Assembly (NCBI RefSeq): GCF_014645375.1
Contig: NZ_BMLT01000010.1
Span: 124,001-188,000 of the forward strand
Reading direction: 5' to 3'
Length of the DNA: 64,000 bases
Source of the DNA: Marinobacterium nitratireducens
GTDB lineage: Bacteria; Pseudomonadota; Gammaproteobacteria; Pseudomonadales; Balneatricaceae
Part shown: in pieces, positions 23,535 to 32,374 of the stretch
How positions within the stretch are numbered: position 1 is the first letter of the stretch
Layout of the letters: the number at the start of each line of letters is the position of its first letter
Notes under the pieces: model-generated
What the model was told of the DNA's origin: nothing
The model's input: the letters and a program-made list of their open reading frames with translations, nothing else
The model's database searches: none
Made by a program: the position numbers and the translations under genes

Positions 23535-25136
23535 ATGAAACCTAATGAGAATAACTACGACTTTATTGTCATTGGAGCGGGTTCTTCAGGTTGTGTAGTC
23601 GCAGGAAGACTGAGCGAAGCCGGCCATTCCGTTCTGCTGCTCGAAGCTGGCGGCAAGAACACCAACCCGTGGATTCACATCCCGCTGGGCTATGCCAGGC
23701 TCTACTCCAACCCCTCGGTCAACTGGTGCTACGAGAGCGAGCCGGAACCGAACCTCAACGGCCGCAAGCTCTTTCAACCCAGAGGAAAGGTGCTGGGCGG
23801 CTCGGGCTCCATCAACGGTATGATCTACGTCAGAGGCCAACCCGAAGATTTCGATGGCTGGCGCGACCTGGGCTGCGAGGGATGGGGCTTCGACGACGTA
23901 CTGCCCTACTTCAAGAAGTCCGAGCATCAGGAGCGTGGAGAGAACAAATACCATGCAACAGGCGGCCCGCTCTGGGTATCGGACCTGCCGTCCACCTATG
24001 AGCTCGGGGACGCCTTCCACGAAGCCTCCCACAAGCTGGGGTCTCCGTACAACGATGATTTCAACGGCGAAACTCAGCTCGGTACCGGCTATGTCCAGGT
24101 CACCACGAAAAACAGCCGTCGCTGGAGCACCGCCGATGCCTACCTGAACAGCTCCATGGGAAGCAACATCAACGTTCAGACCGGCGTGATGGTCGAGCAA
24201 ATCGTCGTCGACAACGGCAAGGTTTGCGGCGTCAAATACAAAGACAAGACCGGCAGCCACCTGGTTTCGGCCAAGAAAGAGATTATCGTCAGCGCCGGCA
24301 CCTTCAACTCGCCAAAAGTGCTGGAGCTTTCCGGCATCGGAGATCCGGACATTCTGAAGGACAGAGGCATCCCCGTTGTCCATCAGCTGCCCGGCGTGGG
24401 CAAGAACCTGCAGGACCATTTCGGCGTGGGCCTGGAGTTCAAGTCTACCAAGCCGGTGACCGTCAACGACCTCTACAACAATATCTTCAAGGGCGGCGCT
24501 GCAATGATGCGCTACCTGTTGTTCAAGAGTGGCCCCATGGCCAGCAACGGCAACTATTCCAACACCTTCATCACCACGTCCGAAGAGATCGGACGACCGG
24601 ACATGATGATTACCTTCATGTCCTGGTGTACCGGCGAAGATCTGCAGCCCAGGCCGTTCTCCGGGTTCACCATCCTTGCCGAGCATATTCGCCCCGACTC
24701 CCGAGGAAGCGTACATGTACGCTCCAGCGATCCCGAAGCGCCGCCGGCGATATCCTTCAACTTCCTGGAGTCGGAAGCGGACAAGAAAGCGATTATCGCA
24801 GGACTCAGGCACTCCCGGAAGATTGCGCAGACCGCACCGATGAGCGACTTCGTCGCCGAAGAGATCCTGCCCGGACTCGACTGTGAAAGCGACGAGGAAA
24901 TGCTGGAGCACTGCCGCCAGAACGGCCTGTCGTTACTGCACTGTGTCGGCACCTGCAAGATGGGCGTCGACGACATGGCCGTTGTAGATCCAAGGCTTCG
25001 CGTCAGGGGTCTGAAAGGCCTGCGCGTCATTGACGCCTCCATCATGCCAACCATTGTCTCGGCGAACACCAATGCCGCATCGATAATGATCGGCGAGAAA
25101 GGCGCTCAGATGATTATCGAAGACTGGCAGTCATAA
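23535..25136 (+). CDS. GMC-family FAD oxidoreductase, choline-dehydrogenase-like
   Basis: 533 aa. N-terminal FAD-binding GAGSSG (14-19) with the adenine-binding Glu in LLLEAGGK, GMC signature 1 in RGKVLGGSGSINGMIYVRG, and signature 2 near GTFNSPKVLELSGIG. Active-site His469 lies in LHCVGTCKMG and Asn511 in SANTNAASIM, both where the family expects them; the usual Pro of HPVGTC is Cys here. ATG 23535 follows GGAGG at 23523-23527. Such enzymes oxidise alcohols, choline or sugar hydroxyls with FAD and pass electrons to oxygen or the respiratory chain. There is no Tat or Sec signal, so it is cytoplasmic. It is in the rightward arm with a sugar-binding protein and an inositol-dehydrogenase-like gene, so a polyol or sugar substrate is more likely than choline. 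Confidence 0.88.
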   Translation: MKPNENNYDFIVIGAGSSGCVVAGRLSEAGHSVLLLEAGGKNTNPWIHIPLGYARLYSNPSVNWCYESEPEPNLNGRKLFQPRGKVLGGSGSINGMIYVRGQPEDFDGWRDLGCEGWGFDDVLPYFKKSEHQERGENKYHATGGPLWVSDLPSTYELGDAFHEASHKLGSPYNDDFNGETQLGTGYVQVTTKNSRRWSTADAYLNSSMGSNINVQTGVMVEQIVVDNGKVCGVKYKDKTGSHLVSAKKEIIVSAGTFNSPKVLELSGIGDPDILKDRGIPVVHQLPGVGKNLQDHFGVGLEFKSTKPVTVNDLYNNIFKGGAAMMRYLLFKSGPMASNGNYSNTFITTSEEIGRPDMMITFMSWCTGEDLQPRPFSGFTILAEHIRPDSRGSVHVRSSDPEAPPAISFNFLESEADKKAIIAGLRHSRKIAQTAPMSDFVAEEILPGLDCESDEEMLEHCRQNGLSLLHCVGTCKMGVDDMAVVDPRLRVRGLKGLRVIDASIMPTIVSANTNAASIMIGEKGAQMIIEDWQS

Positions 25137-25179
25137 GGCCTTGAGAGCCATGCCGTTATAGCCGACGCAGGAGATACCC

Positions 25180-26172
25180 ATGATACGTTTTTGTTTATTT
25201 GGTTCTGGCCGGATGGGCGACCTTTATTGCGAGATTATTGCCAGAAATCCGGATGCCGAACTGGTTGGCGTAATCAATCCGAACCTGCCTTCCGCCAGGA
25301 AACTGACGGACAGGTACGGTGGTCGGGCTTTTGCCTCTTTTGACGATTGCCTGAAACACTCGGACGTCGATGCCGCTATTGTCTGTTCGCCCACCAATAC
25401 TCACCTGGAGATCATTCGCCAGGTCGCCGAGGCTGGCAAGGCCATTCTCTGCGAAAAGCCGATCGATCTCAGCCTCGAGCGGGTGGACGAATGTATCGCG
25501 CTGGTCGAGCAGCACCGGGTGCCCTTCATGGTGGGATTCAACCGGCGATTCGACCCCACCGTCGCGGCGCTGCGTGCCCAGGTCGCCGACGGCAAGGTCG
25601 GCGATCTGAACATGGTGCTGCTGACCAGCCGCGACCCCGCACCGCCACCGATCGGATACATCGAGCGCTCGGGCGGCTACTTCTGCGACAGCACCATCCA
25701 TGATATCGACCTGGCCTGCTGGATCACCGGCGAGACGCCTGTCGAAGTATTTGCCAGTGGCAGCTGCCTGGTCGATGAGGACATCGGCAAAGCCGGTGAT
25801 ATCGATACGGCGATGACGACCCTCAAGATGCCAAGCGGCGTGCTCTGTCATATCAACAACAGCCGCAAGGCCGTCTATGGGTTCGACCAGCGTATCGAGG
25901 TTTTCGGCTCCGGCGGTATGTTGCAAACCCTGAACCAGCGCGACATCCTGCTGAGCCACTCGTCGTCGGAAGCCACCGACGCCAAACCACTGTTAAAGCA
26001 CTTCTTTCTCGAACGCTACGCCGCGTCTTTCGAGCAGGAAATAGCCGAATTTATCTCATGCCTTGCGTCGGATACCCCAACTTCCGTCGACCAGAACGAT
26101 GGCAAACGGGCCCTTGAAATTGCGCTGGCATGCGAACAGTCGTTAAAGGAAGGACGAGCTATAAGGTTTTAA
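25180..26172 (+). CDS. Gfo/Idh/MocA dehydrogenase, inositol 2-dehydrogenase (IolG)-like
   Basis: 330 aa. Rossmann motif FGSGRMGDLYCEII (residues about 7-20), EKP motif in ILCEKPIDLS (about 94-103), catalytic-domain motif GGYFCDSTIHDIDLACWITGE, where the Asp and His of IHDIDLA are the expected catalytic pair, and MVGFNRRFDP, typical for IolG. Length and motifs match inositol 2-dehydrogenases closely, but the same group includes scyllo-inositol and sugar dehydrogenases, and no other iol genes (iolB, C, D, E) are in the window. It starts 43 nt after the GMC gene and ends before the hairpin-rich gap leading to the porin. Confidence 0.85.
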   Translation: MIRFCLFGSGRMGDLYCEIIARNPDAELVGVINPNLPSARKLTDRYGGRAFASFDDCLKHSDVDAAIVCSPTNTHLEIIRQVAEAGKAILCEKPIDLSLERVDECIALVEQHRVPFMVGFNRRFDPTVAALRAQVADGKVGDLNMVLLTSRDPAPPPIGYIERSGGYFCDSTIHDIDLACWITGETPVEVFASGSCLVDEDIGKAGDIDTAMTTLKMPSGVLCHINNSRKAVYGFDQRIEVFGSGGMLQTLNQRDILLSHSSSEATDAKPLLKHFFLERYAASFEQEIAEFISCLASDTPTSVDQNDGKRALEIALACEQSLKEGRAIRF

Positions 26173-26193
26173 AATCCCACTACTATTAACCCC

Positions 26194-26558
26194 GGCAATG
26201 AAATAGATATTCATGCCTATTTCATTGCCCGCCTCAGAAATGTCGGCACAATTTTAAAACCCTTTTTAAAGGATCCACACTGGTCTTCGGCCAGTGATGG
26301 TGCATTCATGCACCATGAAATATTAAAAACATTTTCAAAACGGCTCAATAGCCGAAAACCTGATATGAGAATAGTCATACGCAGTCGGCGTATGCCCTTT
26401 CTCAATAAATATTAACCCGGCGGGTTAATACGGGAAGCAGGGATGCTTCATCCCTGGCCGCAGGCCAGTATGAACGCCACGAAAACCAATATATCTGCGC
26501 ACCTGCGCCCGTTTGCGTGGCGTTAAGTGACATGCAATTGGGTAAGCAACCTAATTGC
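26194..26558 (+). ncRNA. Array of ten consecutive hairpins upstream of the porin gene
   Basis: Perfect or near-perfect stems in order: 26194-26229 (13 bp, GGCAATGAAATAG/CTATTTCATTGCC); 26278-26296 (CACTGG/CCAGTG around a TTCG loop); 26297-26316 (ATGGTGCA/TGCACCAT, loop TTCA); 26341-26354 (CGGCT/AGCCG); 26376-26394 (CATACGC/GCGTATG); 26410-26430 (21-bp palindrome, half TATTAACCCG); 26438-26456 (CAGGGATG/CATCCCTG); 26454-26468 (CTGGCC/GGCCAG, overlaps the previous stem); 26473-26524 (AACGCCACG/CGTGGCGTT, with an inner stem); 26534-26558 (GCAATTGGG/CCTAATTGC). None has a T-run. The stretch is AT-richer than the genes around it and has no coding frame. It occupies nearly the whole gap between the IolG-like and porin genes. 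Confidence 0.6.
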
Positions 26559-26598
26559 CACCCAAGTTAATAACAAACAGATCAAATGGGAAACAACT

Positions 26599-27876
26599 GT
26601 GGTAACGACTTCTAATAACAAATACAAACTTCTGCTCCTCAGCGCAGTATCCGCCCTGGTGGTAACGAACCCCGCCCTCGCAGCTATGGAGGTCACGGAC
26701 AAGAGCACCCTCAACTTCGAGGGTTACATCAGAACCGGAATCGGCGTTTCCGACGGCGGCGAGGGGCAGGCCGAGTTTATGGCCCCGGGCGCGGCAACGA
26801 AATACCGGCTCGGCAACGAAGCCGATACCAACATAGAAATGGCGTTCAATTATCGCCATTATCTGGATGCCCAAAAAGCCGCGGAAGACCCGTCCGTTCA
26901 GGCCTATCTGATGCTCGATGGCTATACTAAGCGTGACAATGGATTGGATATTACTCTCGACCACGTCGCACAAGCCTATGTCAGCTTCGACAACTTTATT
27001 GGCGAAGGCGTCAAAGCCTGGGCCGGCCGTCGATACTACGATCGCCAGAGCATCCACATGACCGACCATTTCTGGCTGAACACCGGTCAGAACAGCCAGG
27101 CCGGCGCGGGCATCGAAGGCATCAAGCTCGGCGGTGCCGACTTCAGCGCAGCCATTATCCGCGCCGAGGACAACCAGGCGAATGACGCCATCGACTCCAC
27201 CGGTCTCGACTTCAGACTGAAGAACATTGCGCTCAACGAAGGCGGAAACCTCAACTTCTGGGCCTACTACAACTCCAGGCCCGAAAACGAGACCGCCGGC
27301 CTCGACGATGAGTCCGGCTATGGCCTGGCCGCCTGGCACACCCAGTCACTGCTCGATGGCAGGGGCAGCAATACCATCCACGCCATTTACCGGGATGGCA
27401 CCGCCGTGCCGCAGCACGGCTTCACGCCCAACCCGTTGATGAACAACGGTACCACCCTGGATATCAACACTTTCGAACTGGCAACGGACCTGGTGGTTTC
27501 CGCCACCGAGAACGTCGATGTCGGCTTTACCGCTCTCTACCGCACCACGGAAGAGGAAACCGCCGCCGGTACCACCACCACCGACTGGTACAGCATTGGC
27601 GTACGGCCTCAGATCGCCATGACCGAGCACCTGAGCTGGGTATTCGACCTGGGTTACGACCGGGTCGATAACGGTACTACCGATGCGGGACTGATGAAAT
27701 CCACCGTGGCCTTCCAGATCGGGAAAGGCAAGGGCTACTGGTCGCGCCCTGTGCTGCGTGTTTTCGGCACCTACGCACAGTGGGGCGACGAGTTCGAGGG
27801 ACAGGTAGGCGGCGACGTTTACGCAGACCGTACCGATGGCTGGACCACCGGCGTACAGACCGAATGGTGGTGGTAA
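26599..27876 (+). CDS. LamB-like outer-membrane carbohydrate porin
   Basis: About 425 aa. With GTG 26599 as start, the protein has a compact signal peptide (TTSNNKYKLLLLSAVSALVV then TNPALA) cleaved before AMEVTDKS. An upstream ATG at 26527 would add about 24 polar residues and overlaps a hairpin, so GTG is preferred although its ribosome site is weak. The mature part has maltoporin-like features: FEGYIRTGIGVSDGGEGQ near the N-terminus, WAGRRYYDRQSIHMTDHFW in the middle, alternating-hydrophobicity strands and an aromatic C-terminal TEWWW. It probably lets the oligosaccharide or glycoside substrate of ABC system 2 through the outer membrane. Last gene of the rightward arm before a strong terminator. 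Confidence 0.8.
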   Translation: MVTTSNNKYKLLLLSAVSALVVTNPALAAMEVTDKSTLNFEGYIRTGIGVSDGGEGQAEFMAPGAATKYRLGNEADTNIEMAFNYRHYLDAQKAAEDPSVQAYLMLDGYTKRDNGLDITLDHVAQAYVSFDNFIGEGVKAWAGRRYYDRQSIHMTDHFWLNTGQNSQAGAGIEGIKLGGADFSAAIIRAEDNQANDAIDSTGLDFRLKNIALNEGGNLNFWAYYNSRPENETAGLDDESGYGLAAWHTQSLLDGRGSNTIHAIYRDGTAVPQHGFTPNPLMNNGTTLDINTFELATDLVVSATENVDVGFTALYRTTEEETAAGTTTTDWYSIGVRPQIAMTEHLSWVFDLGYDRVDNGTTDAGLMKSTVAFQIGKGKGYWSRPVLRVFGTYAQWGDEFEGQVGGDVYADRTDGWTTGVQTEWWW

Positions 27877-27908
27877 CGACCCCGACATAGCCATACCCCC
27901 CCTTCTTT

Positions 27909-27948
27909 CCTGGCAAAGGCGAAGCATCGCCGTTGCCAGGTTTTTTTT
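27909..27948 (+). terminator. Strong intrinsic terminator of the rightward sugar operon
   Basis: CCTGGCAA (27909-27916) pairs with TTGCCAGG (27933-27940), with inner GGCG/CGCC, followed by eight T (27941-27948). Confidence 0.93.
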
Positions 27949-27984
27949 GTTCATCGCAGCTTAGCGTGAAACCACGGGCCAAAA

Positions 27985-28166
27985 GTAGGATGGGTGGAGC
28001 CGCATTGGCACCCCGCTTAACGCTCTCAGCGAGGATGACGCGGCGCAACCCATCAAGGCGTCGGTTACCTGCGCAGTGCCGATCCGACGCCCACGATGGG
28101 TTACGCCGCCGTTGAAGCCCGCTCCAGACACCAGCCTTGTGCTACTGGCGGCTAGCCCCATCCTAC
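27985..28166. repeat. GTAGGATGGG inverted-end element, copy 1 (182 bp)
   Basis: Left end GTAGGATGGGTGGAGCCGC and right end CCCATCCTAC. Internal segments CAACCCATCAAGGCG and GATGGGTTACGCCGCC recur in the copies at 42662-42847 and 62848-63011. No open frame. Fills much of the gap before trpE. Confidence 0.7.
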
Positions 28167-28200
28167 GGGCTTGCTCGGAAGTGGCCGCGGTGCCAGATGA

Positions 28201-28225
28201 GTTCGCCCGGAGACCGGGCTCCTAC
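28201..28225. repeat. REP-like repeat
   Basis: GTTCGCCCGGAGACCGGGCT followed by CCTAC, a single hairpin unit of the same family as 16982-17049, 14 bp past the trpE stop. Confidence 0.7.
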
Positions 28226-28238
28226 AATCCACTTACCG

Positions 28239-29720
28239 CTACAGATTATCGAGGCCCTTCTCGACCATCGCCACGGCGCGGAACATCGCCCGCCCCTTGT
28301 TCATGGTCTCGTCCCACTCGTTCTGCGGCACCGAATCGGCAACGATACCGGCGCCGGCCTGGATATGAAGGGTGTTGTCCTTGATCACCGCGGTGCGGAT
28401 GGCAATGGCGGTATCCATGTTGCCGTTCCAGGACAGATAGCCGACCGCACCGCCGTAGACACCGCGTTTGACCGGCTCGAGCTCGTCGATGATCTCCATC
28501 GCCCGCACCTTGGGTGCGCCGCTGAGCGTACCCGCAGGATGGGTCGCACGCAGCACGTCCATCGCGCTGACGCCCTCGCGCAGCCGGCCATTGACGTTGG
28601 AGACGATGTGCATGACGTGGGAGTAACGCTCGATCACCATCTTTTCGGTCAGGCGTACTTCGCCGACACGGGCAACGCGGCCGATATCATTGCGACCCAG
28701 ATCGATCAGCATCAGGTGCTCGGCCAGCTCCTTGGGATCGGCCAGCAGATCCTGCTCCAGCGCCAGGTCTTCTTCCTCGGTACGACCGCGCGGCCGGGTG
28801 CCGGCAATCGGCCTTACCGTGGCGACGCCGTCCTCGACCCGCGCCAGGATTTCCGGCGACGAACCGACCACGTGGAAGTCGTCCAGGTTCAGCAGATACA
28901 TATACGGCGACGGGTTCAGGCAGCGCAGCGCGCGGTACAGGTCCAGCGGCCGGCTCTCGAACGGAATCGACATGCGCTGCGAGATCACCGTCTGCATCAT
29001 GTCGCCGCTGAGAATGTATTCCTTGATCTTCGCCACGGCCTGCTTGAAGGCGTCTTCGCCGAAGCTGGATTTGAACTCGCTCTCGTCGACATGGCGCGCC
29101 GGTACGCCGCCGGGCTCCGCCGGGGTCGCAAACCGCAGTCTCGCCACCAGGGCGTCGAGGCGCTGATGCGCCTTGGCCAGTGCATCGTCCTCGGCCGGAT
29201 CCGCAAGACAGATCAGGATCAGCTTGCCGCTGAGGTTGTCGAACACCACCAGCTCGTCCGAGACCATCAGCAGGATATCGGGTGTGCCGATCACGTCGGG
29301 CGGGGTCGACTGCGCCAGTCGCTTCTCCACGTAGCGCACGACATCGTAGCCGAAATAACCCACCAGACCGCCGTTGAAGCGCGGCAGGTGCGGCAGGTCC
29401 GGCACCCTGTAGCGGGCCTGGAACTGTTCGACGAAGTCCAGCGGATCCTCGACCTCGTGCTGTTCGACGACTTCGCCGTCGGTCAGGATCTCGATGCGGT
29501 GCTCGCGCACCTTCATCAGGGTGCGGCACGGTAGGCCGATGATGGAGTAGCGCCCCCACTTTTCGCCCCCCTCGACGGATTCGAAGAGATAGCTGTAGGG
29601 CGCATCGGCCAGTTTCATGTAGGTGGAAAGCGGGGTGTCGAGATCGGCCAGCACCTCGCGCATCACCGGGATTCGGTTGTACTGCTGGGCGGCCAGTTCG
29701 GAAAACTGTTCGGGCGTCAT
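28239..29720 (-). CDS. trpE: Anthranilate synthase component I
   Basis: 493 aa, normal length. Converts chorismate and ammonia (from TrpG glutamine amidotransferase) to anthranilate, the first step of tryptophan synthesis. N-terminal regulatory region with [19 protein letters not shown], where the LLES-like segment binds feedback tryptophan; chorismate-binding domain with [46 protein letters not shown] and [16 protein letters not shown]. It lies upstream of gph and rpe targets in the opposite order of transcription (rpe, gph, trpE on the minus strand), a common arrangement in Pseudomonas-like genomes. A candidate Trp leader peptide precedes it. Confidence 0.96.
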   Translation of the reverse strand: MTPEQFSELAAQQYNRIPVMREVLADLDTPLSTYMKLADAPYSYLFESVEGGEKWGRYSIIGLPCRTLMKVREHRIEILTDGEVVEQHEVEDPLDFVEQFQARYRVPDLPHLPRFNGGLVGYFGYDVVRYVEKRLAQSTPPDVIGTPDILLMVSDELVVFDNLSGKLILICLADPAEDDALAKAHQRLDALVARLRFATPAEPGGVPARHVDESEFKSSFGEDAFKQAVAKIKEYILSGDMMQTVISQRMSIPFESRPLDLYRALRCLNPSPYMYLLNLDDFHVVGSSPEILARVEDGVATVRPIAGTRPRGRTEEEDLALEQDLLADPKELAEHLMLIDLGRNDIGRVARVGEVRLTEKMVIERYSHVMHIVSNVNGRLREGVSAMDVLRATHPAGTLSGAPKVRAMEIIDELEPVKRGVYGGAVGYLSWNGNMDTAIAIRTAVIKDNTLHIQAGAGIVADSVPQNEWDETMNKGRAMFRAVAMVEKGLDNL

Positions 29721-29746
29721 GTCGCGGCCTCGTCAAGAATCGGAAT

Positions 29747-29777
29747 AAAAGTCCTGCAATTCGCGTGAATCAGGGAC
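29747..29777 (-). terminator. Candidate trpE attenuator terminator
   Basis: Minus strand: GTCCCTG (29777-29771) pairs with CAGGAC (29756-29751) with one bulged C, an inner ATTC/GAAT stem, then TTTTATT. The stop codon of the Trp-containing leader peptide lies in the 5' arm. An upstream GTCCTG in the leader can pair with the same CAGGAC. Confidence 0.45.
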
Positions 29778-29847
29778 GCCATCGCCATCGCTCGCCGACC
29801 AGGACGCAGCGCAGATGGATACCGATTTTGATAGAGAGTCGCTTCAC
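29770..29847 (-). CDS. Candidate trp leader peptide
   Basis: A 25-residue frame starting with GTG (29847-29845) encodes VKRLSIKIGIHLRCVLVGER then WRWRP and stop. The two Trp codons are close to the stop and just before a terminator-like hairpin, the layout of transcription attenuators. Attenuation of trpE is established in Pseudomonas putida. The start has no clear ribosome site, so this stays a candidate. Confidence 0.45.
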   Translation of the reverse strand: MKRLSIKIGIHLRCVLVGERWRWRP

Positions 29848-29905
29848 GGCTAAAAGGGCCAGTCAAATCATTGGGTTGGGACTACACGATATAGCAGGCC
29901 ACCGG

Positions 29906-30592
29906 CTAGAGCAACTGATCGAGACGCTGCACCAGCAGGTCCGGGCAGCTGTCCTCGATGGCGACACCATGATTGTAGCCATAGGGTACCGCGGCCACCG
30001 GGCAGCCCGCGGCACGCGCGGCTTTCACATCGTTGCTCGAGTCCCCGACCATCAAGGTGGTGCAGGGGCTGGCGCCGCACTGCTCGATGGCGCTCAGCAG
30101 CATGGCCGGATCGGGTTTGCGTGTCGGCAGGCTGTCGCCGCCAAGGACCACGCTGAAGTGGTGCGACAGGCCGAAACCCTCGAGCATCGGCGTGGTGAAG
30201 CGCATCGGCTTGTTGGTCGCCACACCCAGCACAATGCCGCGGGCGGCAAGTCCGTCGAGGCATTCCCGCACCCCGGGATACAGACGGCTCTGGTCGGCGG
30301 TGGCCTCGGCGTAGAATTCGAGAAACAGGCCATAGGCCTTGTCGAACACTTCATCCGAAGCCGGCGGCCGCCCATTGCCCGTCTCAAGAGCGCCGGTCAG
30401 CGCGCGCTGCACCAGCACCGCAGCGCCGTTGCCGACCCAGTTCCGCACCCGGTCGACTCCGGCTTGCGGGCGGCCCAGCGCCGCCAGCATGCGATCCACC
30501 GCCTGCGCCAGATCGGGAACACTGTCGACCAGGGTGCCGTCGAGATCGAACAGCACCAGCTGCGGGTCGCGGCCTTCGAACAGACGGCGCAT
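29906..30592 (-). CDS. gph: Phosphoglycolate phosphatase (HAD family)
   Basis: 228 aa HAD hydrolase removing phosphate from 2-phosphoglycolate, which arises during repair of oxidised DNA ends. Motif I LFDLDGTLVDS (residues about 15-25), motif II region ATNKP, motif III/IV in KPDPAMLL...VGDSSNDVKAA. The ATG shares one base with the rpe stop (TGATG at 30590-30594), so it is co-translated with rpe. Then a 185-nt gap leads to trpE. Specificity is based on the rpe-gph-trpE order as well as on sequence. Confidence 0.92.
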   Translation of the reverse strand: MRRLFEGRDPQLVLFDLDGTLVDSVPDLAQAVDRMLAALGRPQAGVDRVRNWVGNGAAVLVQRALTGALETGNGRPPASDEVFDKAYGLFLEFYAEATADQSRLYPGVRECLDGLAARGIVLGVATNKPMRFTTPMLEGFGLSHHFSVVLGGDSLPTRKPDPAMLLSAIEQCGASPCTTLMVGDSSNDVKAARAAGCPVAAVPYGYNHGVAIEDSCPDLLVQRLDQLL

Positions 30593-31260
30593 CAGGCTTT
30601 CGCCAGTTCGGAACGCATGGCGTCGATGGTGGCCCTGTAGTCATCGGTATTGAAGATCGCGGAACCTGCGACGAAGGTGTCGGCGCCGGCTCTGGCGATC
30701 TCGGCGATATTGCCGACGCCCACCCCGCCGTCGACCTCGAGTCGGATATCCAGGCCGCTGGCGTCAATGCGCTCGCGCACCTGACGCAGCTTGTCCAGCG
30801 TCGACGGAATGAACTTCTGGCCGCCGAAGCCCGGGTTCACGCTCATCAGCAGGATCATGTCGAGCCGGTCCATGACGTGGTCGAGGTAATGCAACGGCGT
30901 CGCCGGATTGAAGACCAGGCCGGCCTTGCAACCGCCGTCGCGGATCATCTGCAGCGAGCGGTCGATATGCTCGGAGGCTTCCGGGTGGAAAGTGATGAAG
31001 GTGGCGCCGGCGTCGATGAAGTCGCCAATCATCCGGTCCACCGGCTTGACCATCAGGTGCACGTCGATCGGCGCCTCGATGCCGTGCTTGCGCAGCGCCT
31101 TGCAGACCATCGGTCCGATGGTGAGGTTGGGCACGTAGTGGTTGTCCATCACGTCGAAGTGCACGATATCGGCGCCGGCCGCCAGCACGTTCTCGACTTC
31201 CTCGCCCAGACGGGCAAAGTCGGCGGACAGGATGGACGGGGCAATCTTGTAGTCGGCCAT
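30592..31260 (-). CDS. rpe: Ribulose-phosphate 3-epimerase
   Basis: 222 aa TIM-barrel enzyme interconverting ribulose 5-phosphate and xylulose 5-phosphate in the pentose-phosphate pathway. Start [21 protein letters not shown]; the metal-binding His and Asp lie in [17 protein letters not shown]; also [25 protein letters not shown] and the phosphate-binding LEVDGGVG with [12 protein letters not shown]. First gene of the rpe-gph-trpE run; the 92-nt gap to the divergent DUF3530 gene should hold its promoter. Confidence 0.96.
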   Translation of the reverse strand: MADYKIAPSILSADFARLGEEVENVLAAGADIVHFDVMDNHYVPNLTIGPMVCKALRKHGIEAPIDVHLMVKPVDRMIGDFIDAGATFITFHPEASEHIDRSLQMIRDGGCKAGLVFNPATPLHYLDHVMDRLDMILLMSVNPGFGGQKFIPSTLDKLRQVRERIDASGLDIRLEVDGGVGVGNIAEIARAGADTFVAGSAIFNTDDYRATIDAMRSELAKA

Positions 31261-31352
31261 TGGGGGACTCTTTTAAGCTCTAGTATCGACAGCGCAATAT
31301 TGTAGCCGAGCCGCCCCTTGCCTGCGACCGGCGAGTTCTGAATAATCCGGAC

Positions 31353-32333
31353 ATGCATCGGATAATGCGCTCTCTCGCCCAGCCGCTTCTCGTCTCGAGT
31401 CTGACCCTCGCGTCCGCGCTCGCCCAGGGCGCAGCCTCCGACGCCCTGCCCGCCATGGGCGGCGAAGCGGCGCCGCGCAGCCGGGTGGAGCCCGAACCCC
31501 AGCTGGAGCGCATGGAGGCTCTGGCGCGGCAGCTCGCGCCGGGCACCGAGGCGGTTTGGCTGGAAACCAACAGCGACCGAACCCTGACGCTGTACTATCC
31601 GGCCGCACAGCCGGAGCCCCACGGCGCCCTGATTCTGCTGCCGGACGCCAATCATCACCCCGACTGGCCGACCGACCTGCATCCGCTGCGCACCGGCCTT
31701 GCCGATCAGGGCTGGGACACCCTGGCGGTATCGCTGCCACGGCCACCACGCCCGTCAGTACCGGAACGCACTGCGCCCGCAACCTCCGCTTCGGCGGCCA
31801 CCGGCAGCTCGCTGACAGCGGGCGCCGCCGACACCATGGAGACGCCGCTGGAAAGCTACGGCGAACGGGTGATGAAAATCTGCGAGGCGGCGATGCGCCA
31901 CCTGGAATCCCGCGGGCGCAGTTACCTGATCCTTCTGGGCAGCGGTAGCGGTGCCGGCTGGGCGGCGCGCTGCGCCGGGGAGTTTCAGCAGCAGCGAGAG
32001 CTTGGCCTGGTCCTGCTCGACGCCCGCCCGGATGACTCGCCGGGCGCTCCCGACCTGACCACCCTGCTGCCGCAACTGACGCTGCCGGTGCTGGACCTTT
32101 ACCGCCCCCCCGCAACCGGCGCCCCGATCGGGGAACAGGCCAGGCTGCGCGCCCGCACGGCATCCAGGGACGCGCTCGAAAACTATCACCAGAGCCGCCT
32201 GCCGGCGCATATGCCCGACAGCGACTGGCTGGTAAGAGAGGTACGGGGACGCATCGAGCGCTACCTGATGCCGACCGAAGCGCCGGAGGAAACCGCCCCC
32301 AAACCGACCGCCGACCAGCGGCCGGGGGGATAA
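31353..32333 (+). CDS. Exported DUF3530-like alpha/beta-hydrolase-fold protein
   Basis: 326 aa, with an N-terminal signal peptide (MRSLAQPLLVSSLTLASALA, cut near QGAASD; an upstream ATG gives four more residues). The body resembles DUF3530 proteins: QALILLPDANHHPDWP-like strand (here HGALILLPDANHHPDWP), GWDTLAVSLPRPP, and LLGSGSGAGWAARCAGEF, which occupies the nucleophile-elbow position with Ser in GSGSG. Low-complexity Pro/Ala segments lie near residues 130-160 and at the C-terminus. Function is unknown for the family; periplasmic location is inferred from the signal peptide. Divergent from rpe. Confidence 0.7.
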   Translation: MHRIMRSLAQPLLVSSLTLASALAQGAASDALPAMGGEAAPRSRVEPEPQLERMEALARQLAPGTEAVWLETNSDRTLTLYYPAAQPEPHGALILLPDANHHPDWPTDLHPLRTGLADQGWDTLAVSLPRPPRPSVPERTAPATSASAATGSSLTAGAADTMETPLESYGERVMKICEAAMRHLESRGRSYLILLGSGSGAGWAARCAGEFQQQRELGLVLLDARPDDSPGAPDLTTLLPQLTLPVLDLYRPPATGAPIGEQARLRARTASRDALENYHQSRLPAHMPDSDWLVREVRGRIERYLMPTEAPEETAPKPTADQRPGG

Positions 32334-32374
32334 GCGCAGGAACAACGGTCGTAGCCGTGCCAGGCTCCGGCCCC

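Noticed and set aside
23535-25136. Calling the GMC enzyme choline dehydrogenase (betA).
   Set aside because: There is no betaine-aldehyde dehydrogenase, betI or choline transporter nearby, and the active-site motif has Cys in place of the usual Pro; the sugar context points elsewhere.
26194-26558. Possible CRISPR array, because of repeated palindromes.
   Set aside because: The hairpins differ in sequence and size and there are no identical repeats with regular spacers, nor any cas gene.
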